Origin: Chitinophaga terrae (ex Kim and Jung 2007)
Lineage (GTDB): Bacteria; Bacteroidota; Bacteroidia; Chitinophagales; Chitinophagaceae
Length of the DNA: 64,000 nucleotides
Reading direction: 5' to 3'
Assembly (NCBI RefSeq): GCF_900107795.1
Contig: NZ_FNRL01000007.1
Span: 1-64,000, forward strand
In this document: positions 33,639-43,100 of the stretch, in pieces
Position numbering within the stretch: position 1 is the stretch's first letter
Layout: every line of letters begins with the position of its first letter
Program-made: the position numbers and the translations under genes
The notes under the pieces: model-generated
Database searches by the model: none
Told to the model about the DNA's origin: nothing
The model's input: the letters and a program-made list of their open reading frames with translations, nothing else

Positions 33639-36600
33639 ATGGGAAAAGTTGTATCGATAATGAAACTGGTGTCCTTAATTATTCTTATTACCTGTTTGCA
33701 AATAACCGGGGAAGCGTTTGGTCAGACAACCCATCGCATTTCCCTTAAAACAGATGCCTTGCCGCTGGGAAAGCTCTTGAAGCTGGTGGAGGAGAAAAGC
33801 GGATGCCGTTTCGTGTTTCGGAACGATCAACTGCCTGCAAACAAGGTCGCTGTTAACCTGATCAATCTGCCAATCGAAGAGGCGTTGAAAGTAGTACTGA
33901 AAAATACCGGGCTTACTTTCAAAGAAATTTCTGCCAACCTGATTGCTATTGGTCCGGACACAAAAAGCAACAACAACATCATTGTAAAAGGTGAAGTGAA
34001 AGACTACACCGGGCAACCCTTGCCAGGTGTCAGCATCCGGATAGCCGGGCAGAACAAAGGAACTTTCACAGACCCTAACGGAACTTTCCAGTTAGAAACA
34101 ATGAACAATGCGGTACTCATTTGCTCCTTCATCGGGTATGAAGAACAAAGCGTACCGGTAAATAACAGAACACAGATCAGTATTACATTAAAGGATGATG
34201 CACACGGTCTGAACGAAGTAGTGGTAGTGGCGTACAGTGTGCAGCCAAAAAGTTCTTTGACAGGATCAGCTTCTACGGTCAATACCGCTTTATTTGATAA
34301 AGCGCCCCGTAGCAGCTTCCAGGAAAGCTTACAAGGTAACGTACCAGGATTGCAATCTACCAATGGTTCAGGTCAACCCGGCTCCATTCCAAGCGTTTAC
34401 ATCCGCGGCATTGGCTCCATAACCGCCGGCAGCGCTCCACTCTACGTAATAGATGGAGTGCCGGTAGTAACGGAGAGCCTGACCGATTACAATGTAAACA
34501 CACTGGCAGGCATCAACAGCTCCGATATTGCCACCATCACGGTATTGAAAGATGCAGCCGCAGCCTCGATCTATGGCAGCCGCGCCGCAAACGGCGTAGT
34601 GCTCATTACAACCAAGTCTGGTATTGCCGGTAAAACCCGGATCGCCGCCTCCGTTCAACGCGGAATCAACGAGCTGACCATCCCTAAAGCCAACTATCCC
34701 CTGAACACAAAGGAAATGATAGAATTGTTAAGGGAAGGCTGGTTCAACAAAGGCGACGGCAGCACCGAAGCCGGTTTCCAGCAGGAGTTGAAAGCAAGAG
34801 GGGTGGATACAACAGTAAATACCAACTGGATAGATGTTTTAACCAGGCATGGCGCCTATTCCCAGGCCAACCTGTCGGCCGCCGGGGGAAGCGAGAAAAC
34901 AAAATTCTACGTTTCCGGCGGATTCTACGATTCACAGTCTGCCTTAAAAGGCGTGGACTACCGCAGGATGACAGCAAGGCTAAATCTTACCAATAAAGCC
35001 ACTGAAAAGTTATCGTTCAACGTTAACCTTTCATTGAACTACCAGCGTGCAAACGCAGTAGGCGATGTTGGCCTGATGGCCAACCCGGTAAGATCGCTGG
35101 CCCGCCTGCAGCCATGGTTGAAGATCTATAACCCGGATGGAAGCTACGACTTCAGCTACAACAATACCTTTAACCCGGTTGCCGTTCTGAACGATGTTTC
35201 CCGTACAGGAACCATATATGGACTCCTGGGCGGAGCCGGCGCCAAATACCAGATCACCGATTTTCTATCACTTGAATCCAAAGTGAGCCTGGATCTGAAC
35301 TATGCCCGCAGCAATTCTTTTTTTGCACCGGGATTCGGAGATGGCAGGAATACCAACGGTTGGGTATCAGCAGCCAATAACCTCTGGACAAACTGGGTGG
35401 TAACCAACATCCTCAGATTTAACAGGCATTGGGGAGATCATGAGATCAATACCTTTGTTGGATATGAAGCTCAGAAAACCAGCGCTTCAGGAAACTCGGC
35501 CGCCGCGTCGAACCTGTTGCCGGGACTAAAACAACTGGCCGATGCTTCAAAGCCGGAAAGTGTTTCTTCCCTTTCTGCAGCCAACTCACTGACAGGATTA
35601 TTTCTGAATAACAGCTACGACTACCGCCGTAAATACTATCTCACCACCTCCATCAGGAGGGATGCTTCCTCCAGGTTCGGTAACCAGCGGAGAAGCGCTA
35701 CCTTCTGGTCTGTTGGCGCAGCATGGAATATTTACCAGGAGCCGTTTTTACAACAGGTCGACTTTATCAACGAACTGAAGATAAGAGCTAGCTACGGCAG
35801 CAATGGAAACCAGGCTATAGATAATTATGCTTCCTTGTCGCTGTACAGCCCGGGAAATGATTATGATGGGAAACCGGGGTATGTGCTTACACAATACCCC
35901 AATCCCTATCTCACCTGGGAACAGAACAAGCCATTTAACGTAGGCATTGATGTTACGGTGCTGAACAACAGGCTTTCGGGCTCCGTTGAATATTACAGCC
36001 GCATCACTTCCCGTTTGCTGTTGAATGTACCGGTATCCTCCTCCAACGGCGTCACCACGGTTTTCAGGAACAATGGAGAGATGAAGAACAGCGGTATAGA
36101 GATCGCGCTCTCTTCCCGCAATATTGTTGCTAAACGCCCGGGAGCCTTTAACTGGAGAACGGACGCTAACTTCTCTACCCTGAAGAACGTGATCACCCGC
36201 CTGGATAACCCGATCACCAGCGCTATTTACAGGAGGGAAGTAGGAAGCGATTTCTATCAGTTCTACCTGGCTGGTTTTGCAGGCGCCGATCCCAATACCG
36301 GTGAAGCGCTTTGGTATACAGACAATACCAAAACGAAAACCACCAAAGTATACGGTGAAGCGCAGCGATTCAACCAGGGAAGTGCATTGCCGAAATTCTT
36401 TGGCGGCATTACCAATGTGCTTAGCTACAAAGGTTTTGAGCTCAGTTTCCAGTTCTATTATAACTGGGGCAGCAAAGTTTACGACAACTGGGGGCCTTTC
36501 ACAGAATCTGACGGCAGCGGAGGATTCGGAGGCAGTTCAAAGATGTCGAGGATCACTTACGAAAACAGGTGGCGCAAGCCCGGAGATATCACGAATGTAC

Positions 36601-36899
36601 CGAAGGTCGTTTTTGGAGGTACCCAATCGGGGCTGAGCAATCAGGCTTCCTCCCGGTTCCTGTATGACGGAAGTTTCATCAGGCTGAGAGATTTGCTGAT
36701 CGCTTACAATTTACCGCCACAATGGCTGAAGAGCGTGAAGATCGACGACGTGAAAATCTACCTGCGGGGAAATAATCTATGGACTTTCATAAAGGACAAG
36801 TACCTCATCATGGACCCGGAAGTGCCGGTGACAGGAGATTATGATCAACGACCGCCAGTATTCAGAACATTCTTAATTGGGATGGACGTAAACTTTTAA
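33639..36899 (+). CDS. SusC/RagA-type TonB-dependent outer membrane transporter with STN domain
   Basis: A 1086-residue receptor. I use the ATG at 33639 (MGKVVSIMKLVSLIILITCL), which gives a signal peptide cleaved near AFGQ. The STN domain is at about residues 45-110 and the CNA-B/carboxypeptidase-like domain at about 118-195. LNEVVVVAYSVQ serves as TonB-box region (about 197), and the SusC signature is YVIDGVPV...INSSDIATITVLKDAAAASIYGSRAANG (about 270-330, split by variable residues). The barrel ends FLIGMDVNF. It forms the outer-membrane pore of a SusCD pair with the lipoprotein encoded 8 nt downstream, and signals through FecR. Confidence 0.95.
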   Translation: MGKVVSIMKLVSLIILITCLQITGEAFGQTTHRISLKTDALPLGKLLKLVEEKSGCRFVFRNDQLPANKVAVNLINLPIEEALKVVLKNTGLTFKEISANLIAIGPDTKSNNNIIVKGEVKDYTGQPLPGVSIRIAGQNKGTFTDPNGTFQLETMNNAVLICSFIGYEEQSVPVNNRTQISITLKDDAHGLNEVVVVAYSVQPKSSLTGSASTVNTALFDKAPRSSFQESLQGNVPGLQSTNGSGQPGSIPSVYIRGIGSITAGSAPLYVIDGVPVVTESLTDYNVNTLAGINSSDIATITVLKDAAAASIYGSRAANGVVLITTKSGIAGKTRIAASVQRGINELTIPKANYPLNTKEMIELLREGWFNKGDGSTEAGFQQELKARGVDTTVNTNWIDVLTRHGAYSQANLSAAGGSEKTKFYVSGGFYDSQSALKGVDYRRMTARLNLTNKATEKLSFNVNLSLNYQRANAVGDVGLMANPVRSLARLQPWLKIYNPDGSYDFSYNNTFNPVAVLNDVSRTGTIYGLLGGAGAKYQITDFLSLESKVSLDLNYARSNSFFAPGFGDGRNTNGWVSAANNLWTNWVVTNILRFNRHWGDHEINTFVGYEAQKTSASGNSAAASNLLPGLKQLADASKPESVSSLSAANSLTGLFLNNSYDYRRKYYLTTSIRRDASSRFGNQRRSATFWSVGAAWNIYQEPFLQQVDFINELKIRASYGSNGNQAIDNYASLSLYSPGNDYDGKPGYVLTQYPNPYLTWEQNKPFNVGIDVTVLNNRLSGSVEYYSRITSRLLLNVPVSSSNGVTTVFRNNGEMKNSGIEIALSSRNIVAKRPGAFNWRTDANFSTLKNVITRLDNPITSAIYRREVGSDFYQFYLAGFAGADPNTGEALWYTDNTKTKTTKVYGEAQRFNQGSALPKFFGGITNVLSYKGFELSFQFYYNWGSKVYDNWGPFTESDGSGGFGGSSKMSRITYENRWRKPGDITNVPKVVFGGTQSGLSNQASSRFLYDGSFIRLRDLLIAYNLPPQWLKSVKIDDVKIYLRGNNLWTFIKDKYLIMDPEVPVTGDYDQRPPVFRTFLIGMDVNF

Positions 36900-36907
36900 A
36901 ACATTTC

Positions 36908-38353
36908 ATGCATACTATAGTCAAATATGCTGTTACACTGTTCTTAGCCGGTCTGTTTGCAGGTTGCGGTAAAGATTTCCTTGAATTGAAACCGCCGCAG
37001 TCAACGCCCACAGAAGATGCCATTAAAGATCTTCCCGGACTTCGTTCCGCTATCAATGGCGTTTACTCACTGCTGCAGAACGAAAACTATTACGGGCGTA
37101 CCATGCCCCTGTTGCCAGACCTGAGGGCAGATAACGAGTTTATCAGCGTGATAAACAGCAACAGGTACAGGAATCATGACCAGTATATTGTGACGGCCAA
37201 CGATGCCTATACCACCGACAGCTGGAACCTGATGTACAGCGTGGTGGCAAATGCAAATATGATCATCCGGAAGGGAGGAAGTATTGCCATCCTGCCTGCA
37301 AAGGAAGACAGCATTGAAGCTACGAAGATCGTTGCCGAGGCGCATGCCCTGAGAGCGCTGGTCTTTTTTGACCTGTGCCGGATGTTCGCCCAGCCTTACA
37401 ACTACACGGCGGATGCACATCATATGGGTATCCCGATAGTTACCGTAACGAATGTAGATTCCGTACAGGCGCCATCCAGGAGCAGCGTGAAAGAGAGTTA
37501 CGACCAGGTGATCAAAGATCTTAACTCGGCGATCAGGTTGTTCGAGACCAGCGGAAGCCAGGCATTTACTTCCGGCAGGTTTAATATTTACAGCGCAAAG
37601 GCGCTATTGGCGAGGGTTTTATTGTATAAAGAAGACTGGCAGGGCGCCAGGGCGCTTGCAGAACAGGTTATCAGCAGCAATAAATACAGCCTGTTGACCA
37701 ACGAAAAACTGTTGAGCGATTTTAAACAGACAGGAAATGGCGAAACAGTCTTTGAAGTGATCAATACAGGTGTAGATAACAGGAACACGGATGGCTTAAG
37801 CTATATGTTCAGCCAGGAAGGATACGGAGATGTGCTGGCAACCAACGATGTGTATAATATTTATGCCGGCAGCGATGTAAGGATCGGGTTCCTGAGAAAA
37901 GGTAAAAGAGCAGGAAATGGAGGCGAAGACCCTGCGAATATTATCACTAAATACAGCAATGTAACAACGTTTACGGATTGTATCAAAGTGATAAGGTTGT
38001 CGGAGGTCTACCTTATTCATGCGGAAGCAGCGTACCATTTGGGATTGGAGGATATGGCAAGGGAGGACTTGAATATCGTGATGAAGCGGGCGGATAAAAG
38101 CGCCTTACCTGAAACTGCTACCGGCAGTAGGCTACTGGACAGGATCCTGTTGGAAAGAAGAAAAGAACTGGCATTCGAAGGCCATAGGTTATTTGATCTG
38201 GTAAGAAATAAACGTTCATTCACCAAATATCTGGCGAGTAACAAAACGATATCAGTGGTTTGGCCCAGTCTGAAAGTGATACAGCCAATACCGCAAAGAG
38301 AACTGGATGCTAACCCCAATATTCGCAACCAGCAGAACGAGGGTTATAATTAG
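36908..38353 (+). CDS. RagB/SusD family surface nutrient-binding lipoprotein
   Basis: A 481-residue SusD-type lipoprotein. The lipobox is LFAGC with Cys20, followed by GKDFLELKPPQSTP, the conserved SusD start. The TPR-like helical body has TEDAIKDLPGLRSAINGVYSLL (about residues 37-58, region), AEAHALRALVFFDLCRMFAQPYN and the C-terminal VIRLSEVYLIHAEA, LLERRKELAFEGHRLFDLVR and QPIPQRELDANPN. It caps the SusC barrel and binds the ligand, most likely an oligosaccharide or glycopeptide. It is the last gene before a strong terminator. Confidence 0.95.
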   Translation: MHTIVKYAVTLFLAGLFAGCGKDFLELKPPQSTPTEDAIKDLPGLRSAINGVYSLLQNENYYGRTMPLLPDLRADNEFISVINSNRYRNHDQYIVTANDAYTTDSWNLMYSVVANANMIIRKGGSIAILPAKEDSIEATKIVAEAHALRALVFFDLCRMFAQPYNYTADAHHMGIPIVTVTNVDSVQAPSRSSVKESYDQVIKDLNSAIRLFETSGSQAFTSGRFNIYSAKALLARVLLYKEDWQGARALAEQVISSNKYSLLTNEKLLSDFKQTGNGETVFEVINTGVDNRNTDGLSYMFSQEGYGDVLATNDVYNIYAGSDVRIGFLRKGKRAGNGGEDPANIITKYSNVTTFTDCIKVIRLSEVYLIHAEAAYHLGLEDMAREDLNIVMKRADKSALPETATGSRLLDRILLERRKELAFEGHRLFDLVRNKRSFTKYLASNKTISVVWPSLKVIQPIPQRELDANPNIRNQQNEGYN

Positions 38354-38424
38354 GATCTAAACCGCCTTTGTTAACATTGGTTTTTGCATAATTGCTGGTT
38401 GGTTTTTGCTTATGAAAAAAGAGG

Positions 38425-38460
38425 AAGGTTCCGGTATCATACCGGAACCTTTAATTTTTT
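38425..38460 (+). terminator. Rho-independent terminator of the SusCD operon
   Basis: AAGGTTCCGGTAT (38425-38437) faces ATACCGGAACCTT (38439-38451); some inner pairs open for the loop. TTTTTT at 38455-38460. Confidence 0.88.
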
Positions 38461-38502
38461 GTACACTCATCATATTTCCTTTTTCCCCCTCCAATTAATT
38501 AT

Positions 38503-38510
38503 TACTTTTG
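38503..38510 (+). promoter_or_regulatory. -7 promoter box (TACTTTTG) for the PIG-L gene
   Basis: A perfect TAnnTTTG match 25 nt before the ATG at 38536. The PIG-L/symporter unit is thus transcribed separately from SusCD. Confidence 0.55.
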
Positions 38511-38535
38511 AAAATCTGTAAATCGCGTTAGTTTA

Positions 38536-41016
38536 ATGTATTTGAGATACTATACCACACTGCTGTTTATTTTTCTGATAGGCAACAGCGCCTGGGCGCA
38601 ACCGTCGCCAGCTTTAAATGCCGCGGATATCCGGCTGCAAATGAAAAAACTGGATACCTTTGGAAGCGTATTGTATATCGCCGCCCATCCAGATGATGAA
38701 AACACCCGTTTGCTGGGCTACCTCGCTAAAGAGAAGTGTTACAGGACCGGCTATCTTTCGCTGACCCGCGGAGATGGAGGCCAGAACCTGATAGGGAACG
38801 AACAATCGGAATTGCTCGGCCTTATCAGGACCCAGGAATTGCTGGCAGCCAGGAGAATAGACGGAGCAGAACAATTCTTTACCCGGGCACAGGATTTCGG
38901 TTTTTCCAAGAACCCGGCGGAAACTTTCACTATCTGGAACCGGGAGAAGATCCTGGGAGATGTGGTATACATGATCCGGAAATTCCAGCCGGATGTGATC
39001 ATCTGCCGTTTCCCGGCCGACAGCCGGGCTGGTCATGGCCATCACACCGCTTCCGCTATGCTGGCTGAAGAAGCCTATGCCGCAGCGGCAGATCCTAAAC
39101 GCTTCCCCGAACAACTTAAAACACTGAAACCATGGCAAGCTAAAAGGTTGCTCTGGAATACCTTTAATTTCGGATCTACCAATACCACCTCCGACGACCA
39201 GTTCAAGATCGACGTGGGCACTTTCAACCCGCTTCTTGGAAAAGGGTTCGGGGAAATTGCCGCTGAAAGCCGTTCCCAACACAAGAGCCAGGGATTTGGC
39301 GTGGCCGCTTCCAGGGGCGCTTCACAGGAATACTTCCTGACCATCAAGGGCGATACGCCGAAGAAAAGCCTGATGGATGGCATTAATACCACCTGGACAA
39401 GGCTGGAAGGCGGTGAGGCCATTGGGAAAATGGTAGACCAGGCGTTGTCAGCTTTCCAGGTAGACAATCCTGCCGCCTCTGTACCTGCTTTACTGGATAT
39501 CCGCAAAGCGATCCAGGCTTTGCCGGAAGGATATTGGAAAAACCAGAAACTGAAAGAAACCGAACAACTGATCTTCGCCTGCGCAGGCATATGGGCCGAA
39601 GCCTACAGCAATGCGCCTGTTGTGGTACCGGGAACAAATATGGATGCCAGCGTACAACTGATCAACAGGGGAAATGTGAAAGCCTCGATAAAGGATGTAG
39701 TATTGCCGGGCAATACTTCCCTGGGCGCCCAGCAACCATTACAGGATAATAAACTGGTAACCCTGAGCCGAAACCTGCAGGTTCCGGCAGGTACGCCGTT
39801 CTCCCAACCTTACTGGCTGGCTACCGATCATCCGTATGGCATGTATAACACGCCTGACCCGGCATGGATCGGCTATCCCGAAAACATTCCGGCATTGCAG
39901 GCCCGCATCGACCTGTCGATCGGCGGACAGGATTTTACTATTTACCGTCCGTTGCAATACAAGTATACCGACCCGGTAAAAGGAGAGATCTATCAGCCAT
40001 TGATCATCGCTCCGCCGGTAGTGGCGGATATCGCTAACCAGGTATATATCTTTACAGATACCAAAGCCCAAACAGTGGCTGTGAAGCTGCGGGCTATGGC
40101 GGATAACGTACAGGGCACGGTAGAACTTAAATTGCCATCTTCCTTTACTTCTTCCAATAACAACCAGCCATTTGAACTGGCACAGAAGGGAGATGAAATG
40201 ACCCTGTCTTTTAACCTGCACCCGGTTAAGACGGTAACAACCAATAAAGCAGATACTTTCACCGTAGTGATGCATACCCAGGGCAAGAATTATAACCAGG
40301 ACATGCAACAGATCCGGTACGATCATATTCCCCTGATCACGCTGTTCCCTACGGCAGCAGCGCGGCTTGTAACAGTAAACCTGAAACATAACGGCAATAA
40401 GATCGGGTATATTCCCGGCGCCGGCGATATGGTAGCCGCTTCATTACGCCAGGTTGGCTATGAAGTAACAGAGCTGGGTGAGAAAGAAATAATGAACGGC
40501 GACCTTAGCCAGTATGATGCGATCATTACCGGCGTAAGGCTCTATAACGTAAACGGACGTATGAAATACTGGCAGCCTAAGTTGATGGATTATGTGAAAA
40601 ACGGCGGGAACCTGCTGGTACAGTATAACGTGAACGGTCCGCTGGTGATTAACGACCTGGGGCCTTATCCTTTCTCCCTGTCCAGAGACCGGGTAACGGA
40701 CGAAAAAGCGAAAGTGACCTTTACCCAGCCAAAGAATGAAGTGTTTCATTATCCTAATGAAATTACAGACGCAGACTTTGACGGATGGGTACAGGAGAGG
40801 GGATTGTATTTTACGACAAACGTAAACTCAGCCTATCAAAAGATATTTACAATGAATGATAAGAACGAGCCGGCATTGGATGGATCTACCTTAATAGCGC
40901 CCTACGGAAAGGGTAATTACGTGTACACAGGCTTATCATTCTTCAGGCAATTGCCGGCAGGAGTACCAGGAGCATACAGGATCTTCGTAAACCTGCTCTC
41001 CATTAAAAAGCGATAA
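38536..41016 (+). CDS. Large PIG-L family deacetylase (exported)
   Basis: An 826-residue exported protein with a signal peptide (about residues 1-21, SAWAQ). The N-terminal LmbE/PIG-L domain (about 35-300) has the zinc motif AHPDDE (H51, D53, D54) and GHGHHT (H167, H169, H170). This class removes N-acetyl groups from GlcNAc-type substrates. The remaining 500 residues include beta-rich regions and a terminal Rossmann/glutamine-amidotransferase-like domain (about 610-826; GAGDMVAASLRQVGYEV, LLVQYNVNGP, YVYTGLSFFRQLPAG). The combination is known among Bacteroidota PIG-L proteins next to sodium symporters. It probably acts in the periplasm on amino-sugar or related N-acyl substrates; the exact substrate is unknown. 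Confidence 0.92.
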   Translation: MYLRYYTTLLFIFLIGNSAWAQPSPALNAADIRLQMKKLDTFGSVLYIAAHPDDENTRLLGYLAKEKCYRTGYLSLTRGDGGQNLIGNEQSELLGLIRTQELLAARRIDGAEQFFTRAQDFGFSKNPAETFTIWNREKILGDVVYMIRKFQPDVIICRFPADSRAGHGHHTASAMLAEEAYAAAADPKRFPEQLKTLKPWQAKRLLWNTFNFGSTNTTSDDQFKIDVGTFNPLLGKGFGEIAAESRSQHKSQGFGVAASRGASQEYFLTIKGDTPKKSLMDGINTTWTRLEGGEAIGKMVDQALSAFQVDNPAASVPALLDIRKAIQALPEGYWKNQKLKETEQLIFACAGIWAEAYSNAPVVVPGTNMDASVQLINRGNVKASIKDVVLPGNTSLGAQQPLQDNKLVTLSRNLQVPAGTPFSQPYWLATDHPYGMYNTPDPAWIGYPENIPALQARIDLSIGGQDFTIYRPLQYKYTDPVKGEIYQPLIIAPPVVADIANQVYIFTDTKAQTVAVKLRAMADNVQGTVELKLPSSFTSSNNNQPFELAQKGDEMTLSFNLHPVKTVTTNKADTFTVVMHTQGKNYNQDMQQIRYDHIPLITLFPTAAARLVTVNLKHNGNKIGYIPGAGDMVAASLRQVGYEVTELGEKEIMNGDLSQYDAIITGVRLYNVNGRMKYWQPKLMDYVKNGGNLLVQYNVNGPLVINDLGPYPFSLSRDRVTDEKAKVTFTQPKNEVFHYPNEITDADFDGWVQERGLYFTTNVNSAYQKIFTMNDKNEPALDGSTLIAPYGKGNYVYTGLSFFRQLPAGVPGAYRIFVNLLSIKKR

Positions 41017-41025
41017 TCAGACAAG

Positions 41026-41202
41026 ATGAGTAAGAGGCATCAACAAAATCGTCCGCGTTTAAAAATAGCAGCAGGTCTGTGCATTGTCATAGGCCTGTTG
41101 CTGGGTATCACCATTAAACGCGTACAGGTTGGATTAGTGATCGGAATAGCATTGGGACTGCTTACTTCAGGTATGTGGACTAAAAGTAATTCGAGGGATT
41201 AA
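41026..41202 (+). CDS. Small two-helix membrane protein in the PIG-L/symporter operon
   Basis: A 58-residue ORF beginning MSKRHQQNRPRLK with a basic N-terminus and two closely spaced hydrophobic helices (about residues 13-31 and 35-50), ending TKSNSRD. It begins 9 nt after the PIG-L stop and ends 3 nt before the next small gene, so it fits snugly in the operon. It could be an assembly or stability partner of the symporter. I recognise no family. Its tight spacing, proper start and membrane-like composition are the support. Confidence 0.7.
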   Translation: MSKRHQQNRPRLKIAAGLCIVIGLLLGITIKRVQVGLVIGIALGLLTSGMWTKSNSRD

Positions 41203-41205
41203 GTT

Positions 41206-41337
41206 ATGGAAAATCAACACCCGGCAGATGAAAAGCCGCCATTATTTCCCAGCTGGAATTACTGGTATGTATTAGTGATTGCCTGGCTGGTATTACTGAT
41301 CGTGCTTTTTTATTGCTTCACCAAAACATTTTCATGA
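41206..41337 (+). CDS. Single-helix small protein coupled to the sodium:solute symporter
   Basis: A 43-residue protein: a polar N-terminus with PPLFPSWNYWYVLV, one transmembrane helix (about residues 20-38) and a short basic/aromatic tail (FTKTFS). Its stop TGA overlaps the ATG of the symporter (ATGA, 41334-41337), so translation of the two is coupled. Small one-helix proteins directly in front of SSS symporters are recurrent in Bacteroidota and other phyla and are regarded as accessory subunits. The function is inferred from this position. Confidence 0.75.
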   Translation: MENQHPADEKPPLFPSWNYWYVLVIAWLVLLIVLFYCFTKTFS

Positions 41338-43034
41338 GTATTTTAGATTGGGTGGTACTTGTTGGTACCCTCACCATGATCATTCTCTACGGCGTATGGA
41401 AAAGCCGGGGCCAGCGGAATATGGAAAGCTATTTCCTGGACAACCAGTCTATGCCCTGGTATATCGTATTATTATCTATCATCGGCACCCAGGCCAGCGC
41501 GGTTACATTTATTTCGGCGCCCGGCCAGGCGTATACAGACGGGATGCGTTTTGTTCAATACTATTTTGGTTTGCCTATTGCCATGGTAGTACTGTGCATC
41601 ACTTTCGTTCCTATCTTTCATAAGTTAAAAGTTTATACGGCATATGAATTCCTGGAAAGGCGGTTCGACCTGAAAACACGGACGCTGGCATCCAGTCTTT
41701 TCCTTATCCAGCGCGGGTTATCGACAGGGATCAGCATCTGTGCGCCTTCTATTATCCTGTCTTCATTATTAGGCTGGAACCTTTACTGGACAAATATGAT
41801 CATGGGCGGTCTGCTGATCATCTACACAGTGGCCGGTGGTACCCGGGCGGTGGCCTATACCCAGACCTTCCAGTTGGTGATCATCTTCGGGGGAATGTTC
41901 CTGGCGGGCTGGATGGTGGTTCACCTGTTGCCGGCTGATATAGGTTTTAAAGAGGCCCTGCAGGTTTCCGGTAAAATGGATAAGCTGAACGTGATTGTAA
42001 CAAAGTTCGACTGGCAGGATAAATACAACATCTGGAGCGGGATCATCGGGGGATTCTTTCTCGCCTTGTCTTACTTCGGAACAGACCAATCGCAGGTGGG
42101 GCGCTATATCACTGCCAAATCAGTTAAAGAAAGCCGTTTGGGTTTGCTGATGAACGGTTTGGTAAAAGTGCCCATGCAGTTCGTGATCTTGTTGATAGGA
42201 GCGTTGGTGTTTGTGTTTTACCTCTACTTCCGGGCGCCTATTTTCTTTAACGAGGCGCAACTGGCGAAAGTGCACAGAACAGAGCAGGGGGCGGCTTTAA
42301 TGGCATTGGAGAAAGAATATGACGATTTGGGGAAGATAAAGCAGGCGCAGGTAAAGAACCTGGCGGCTGCTATTGAAGGCGGAAGTCATGAACGTATTGC
42401 CAGCGCCAAATCCGAACTAAAGGCAACGGATACACGCTCACAGGAAGTGAGGAATTCTGCTATTTCCCTGATCAAAAAAGCGGATCCAACGGCGGACCCC
42501 AACGATACGAACTACATTTTCCTGCATTTTGTGGTAAACAGTTTGCCTAAAGGCCTGGTAGGACTTTTAATAGCCATAATATTCCTGGCCGCCTGGGGAA
42601 GTATTGCAGCGGCATTGAACTCCCTGGCTTCCACGACGGTAATAGACATTTATCAACGTATCTATAATAAAGAGGCCAGCCCTGAACATTACCTGAAAGT
42701 ATCCAAACTCTGGACCCTGGTATGGGGCGTGTTCTGCATAGCAGTGGCGCAGTTTGCGGGTAGTCTTGGCAGTTTGATAGAAGTGGTGAATGTACTGGGC
42801 TCCTGGTTCTATGGGGTGATATTGGGAATTTTCATGGTAGCATTTTACATGAAGAAAGTGGGAGGGACAGCCACATTCTGGTCGGCGGTGGTTTCGGAGA
42901 TTGTTGTGCTGGTCATTTACTGGACGGGCACAGTGTCTTTTCTCTGGCTGAACGCGATCGGGTGTTTGCTGGTTATTTTGCTGGCTTACCTGTTCCAGTT
43001 GTTTTTGGAGAAGCCCCGTGTTGCAAATTCCTGA
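41334..43034 (+). CDS. Sodium:solute symporter (SSS/SLC5 family)
   Basis: A 566-residue inner-membrane transporter with about 13 transmembrane helices. The start is the ATG at 41334 (MSILDWVVLVGTLTMI), overlapping the small upstream gene by 4 nt. Family motifs include SIIGTQASAVTFISAPGQAY (about residues 44-63), YTAYEFLERRFD and AGGTRAVAYTQTFQ. It has a charged, coiled-coil-like insertion of about 80 residues (about 315-395: KVHRTEQGAALMALEKEYDD ...) between helices, absent from classical SGLT proteins. It probably imports the product released by the PIG-L enzyme or the SusCD system using a sodium gradient. A bidirectional terminator follows. Confidence 0.94.
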   Translation: MSILDWVVLVGTLTMIILYGVWKSRGQRNMESYFLDNQSMPWYIVLLSIIGTQASAVTFISAPGQAYTDGMRFVQYYFGLPIAMVVLCITFVPIFHKLKVYTAYEFLERRFDLKTRTLASSLFLIQRGLSTGISICAPSIILSSLLGWNLYWTNMIMGGLLIIYTVAGGTRAVAYTQTFQLVIIFGGMFLAGWMVVHLLPADIGFKEALQVSGKMDKLNVIVTKFDWQDKYNIWSGIIGGFFLALSYFGTDQSQVGRYITAKSVKESRLGLLMNGLVKVPMQFVILLIGALVFVFYLYFRAPIFFNEAQLAKVHRTEQGAALMALEKEYDDLGKIKQAQVKNLAAAIEGGSHERIASAKSELKATDTRSQEVRNSAISLIKKADPTADPNDTNYIFLHFVVNSLPKGLVGLLIAIIFLAAWGSIAAALNSLASTTVIDIYQRIYNKEASPEHYLKVSKLWTLVWGVFCIAVAQFAGSLGSLIEVVNVLGSWFYGVILGIFMVAFYMKKVGGTATFWSAVVSEIVVLVIYWTGTVSFLWLNAIGCLLVILLAYLFQLFLEKPRVANS

Positions 43035-43051
43035 TAATAACAGCTTATAAT

Positions 43052-43090
43052 AAAAAAGCGTCTCTACATCCCGGTAGAGACGCTTTTTTT
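43052..43090. terminator. Bidirectional rho-independent terminator
   Basis: GCGTCTCTAC (43058-43067) pairs with GTAGAGACGC (43074-43083), flanked by A6 on the left and T7 on the right, so it works for both the symporter and the convergent DUF2911 gene. Confidence 0.93.
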
Positions 43091-43100
43091 ATCAGGCAAC

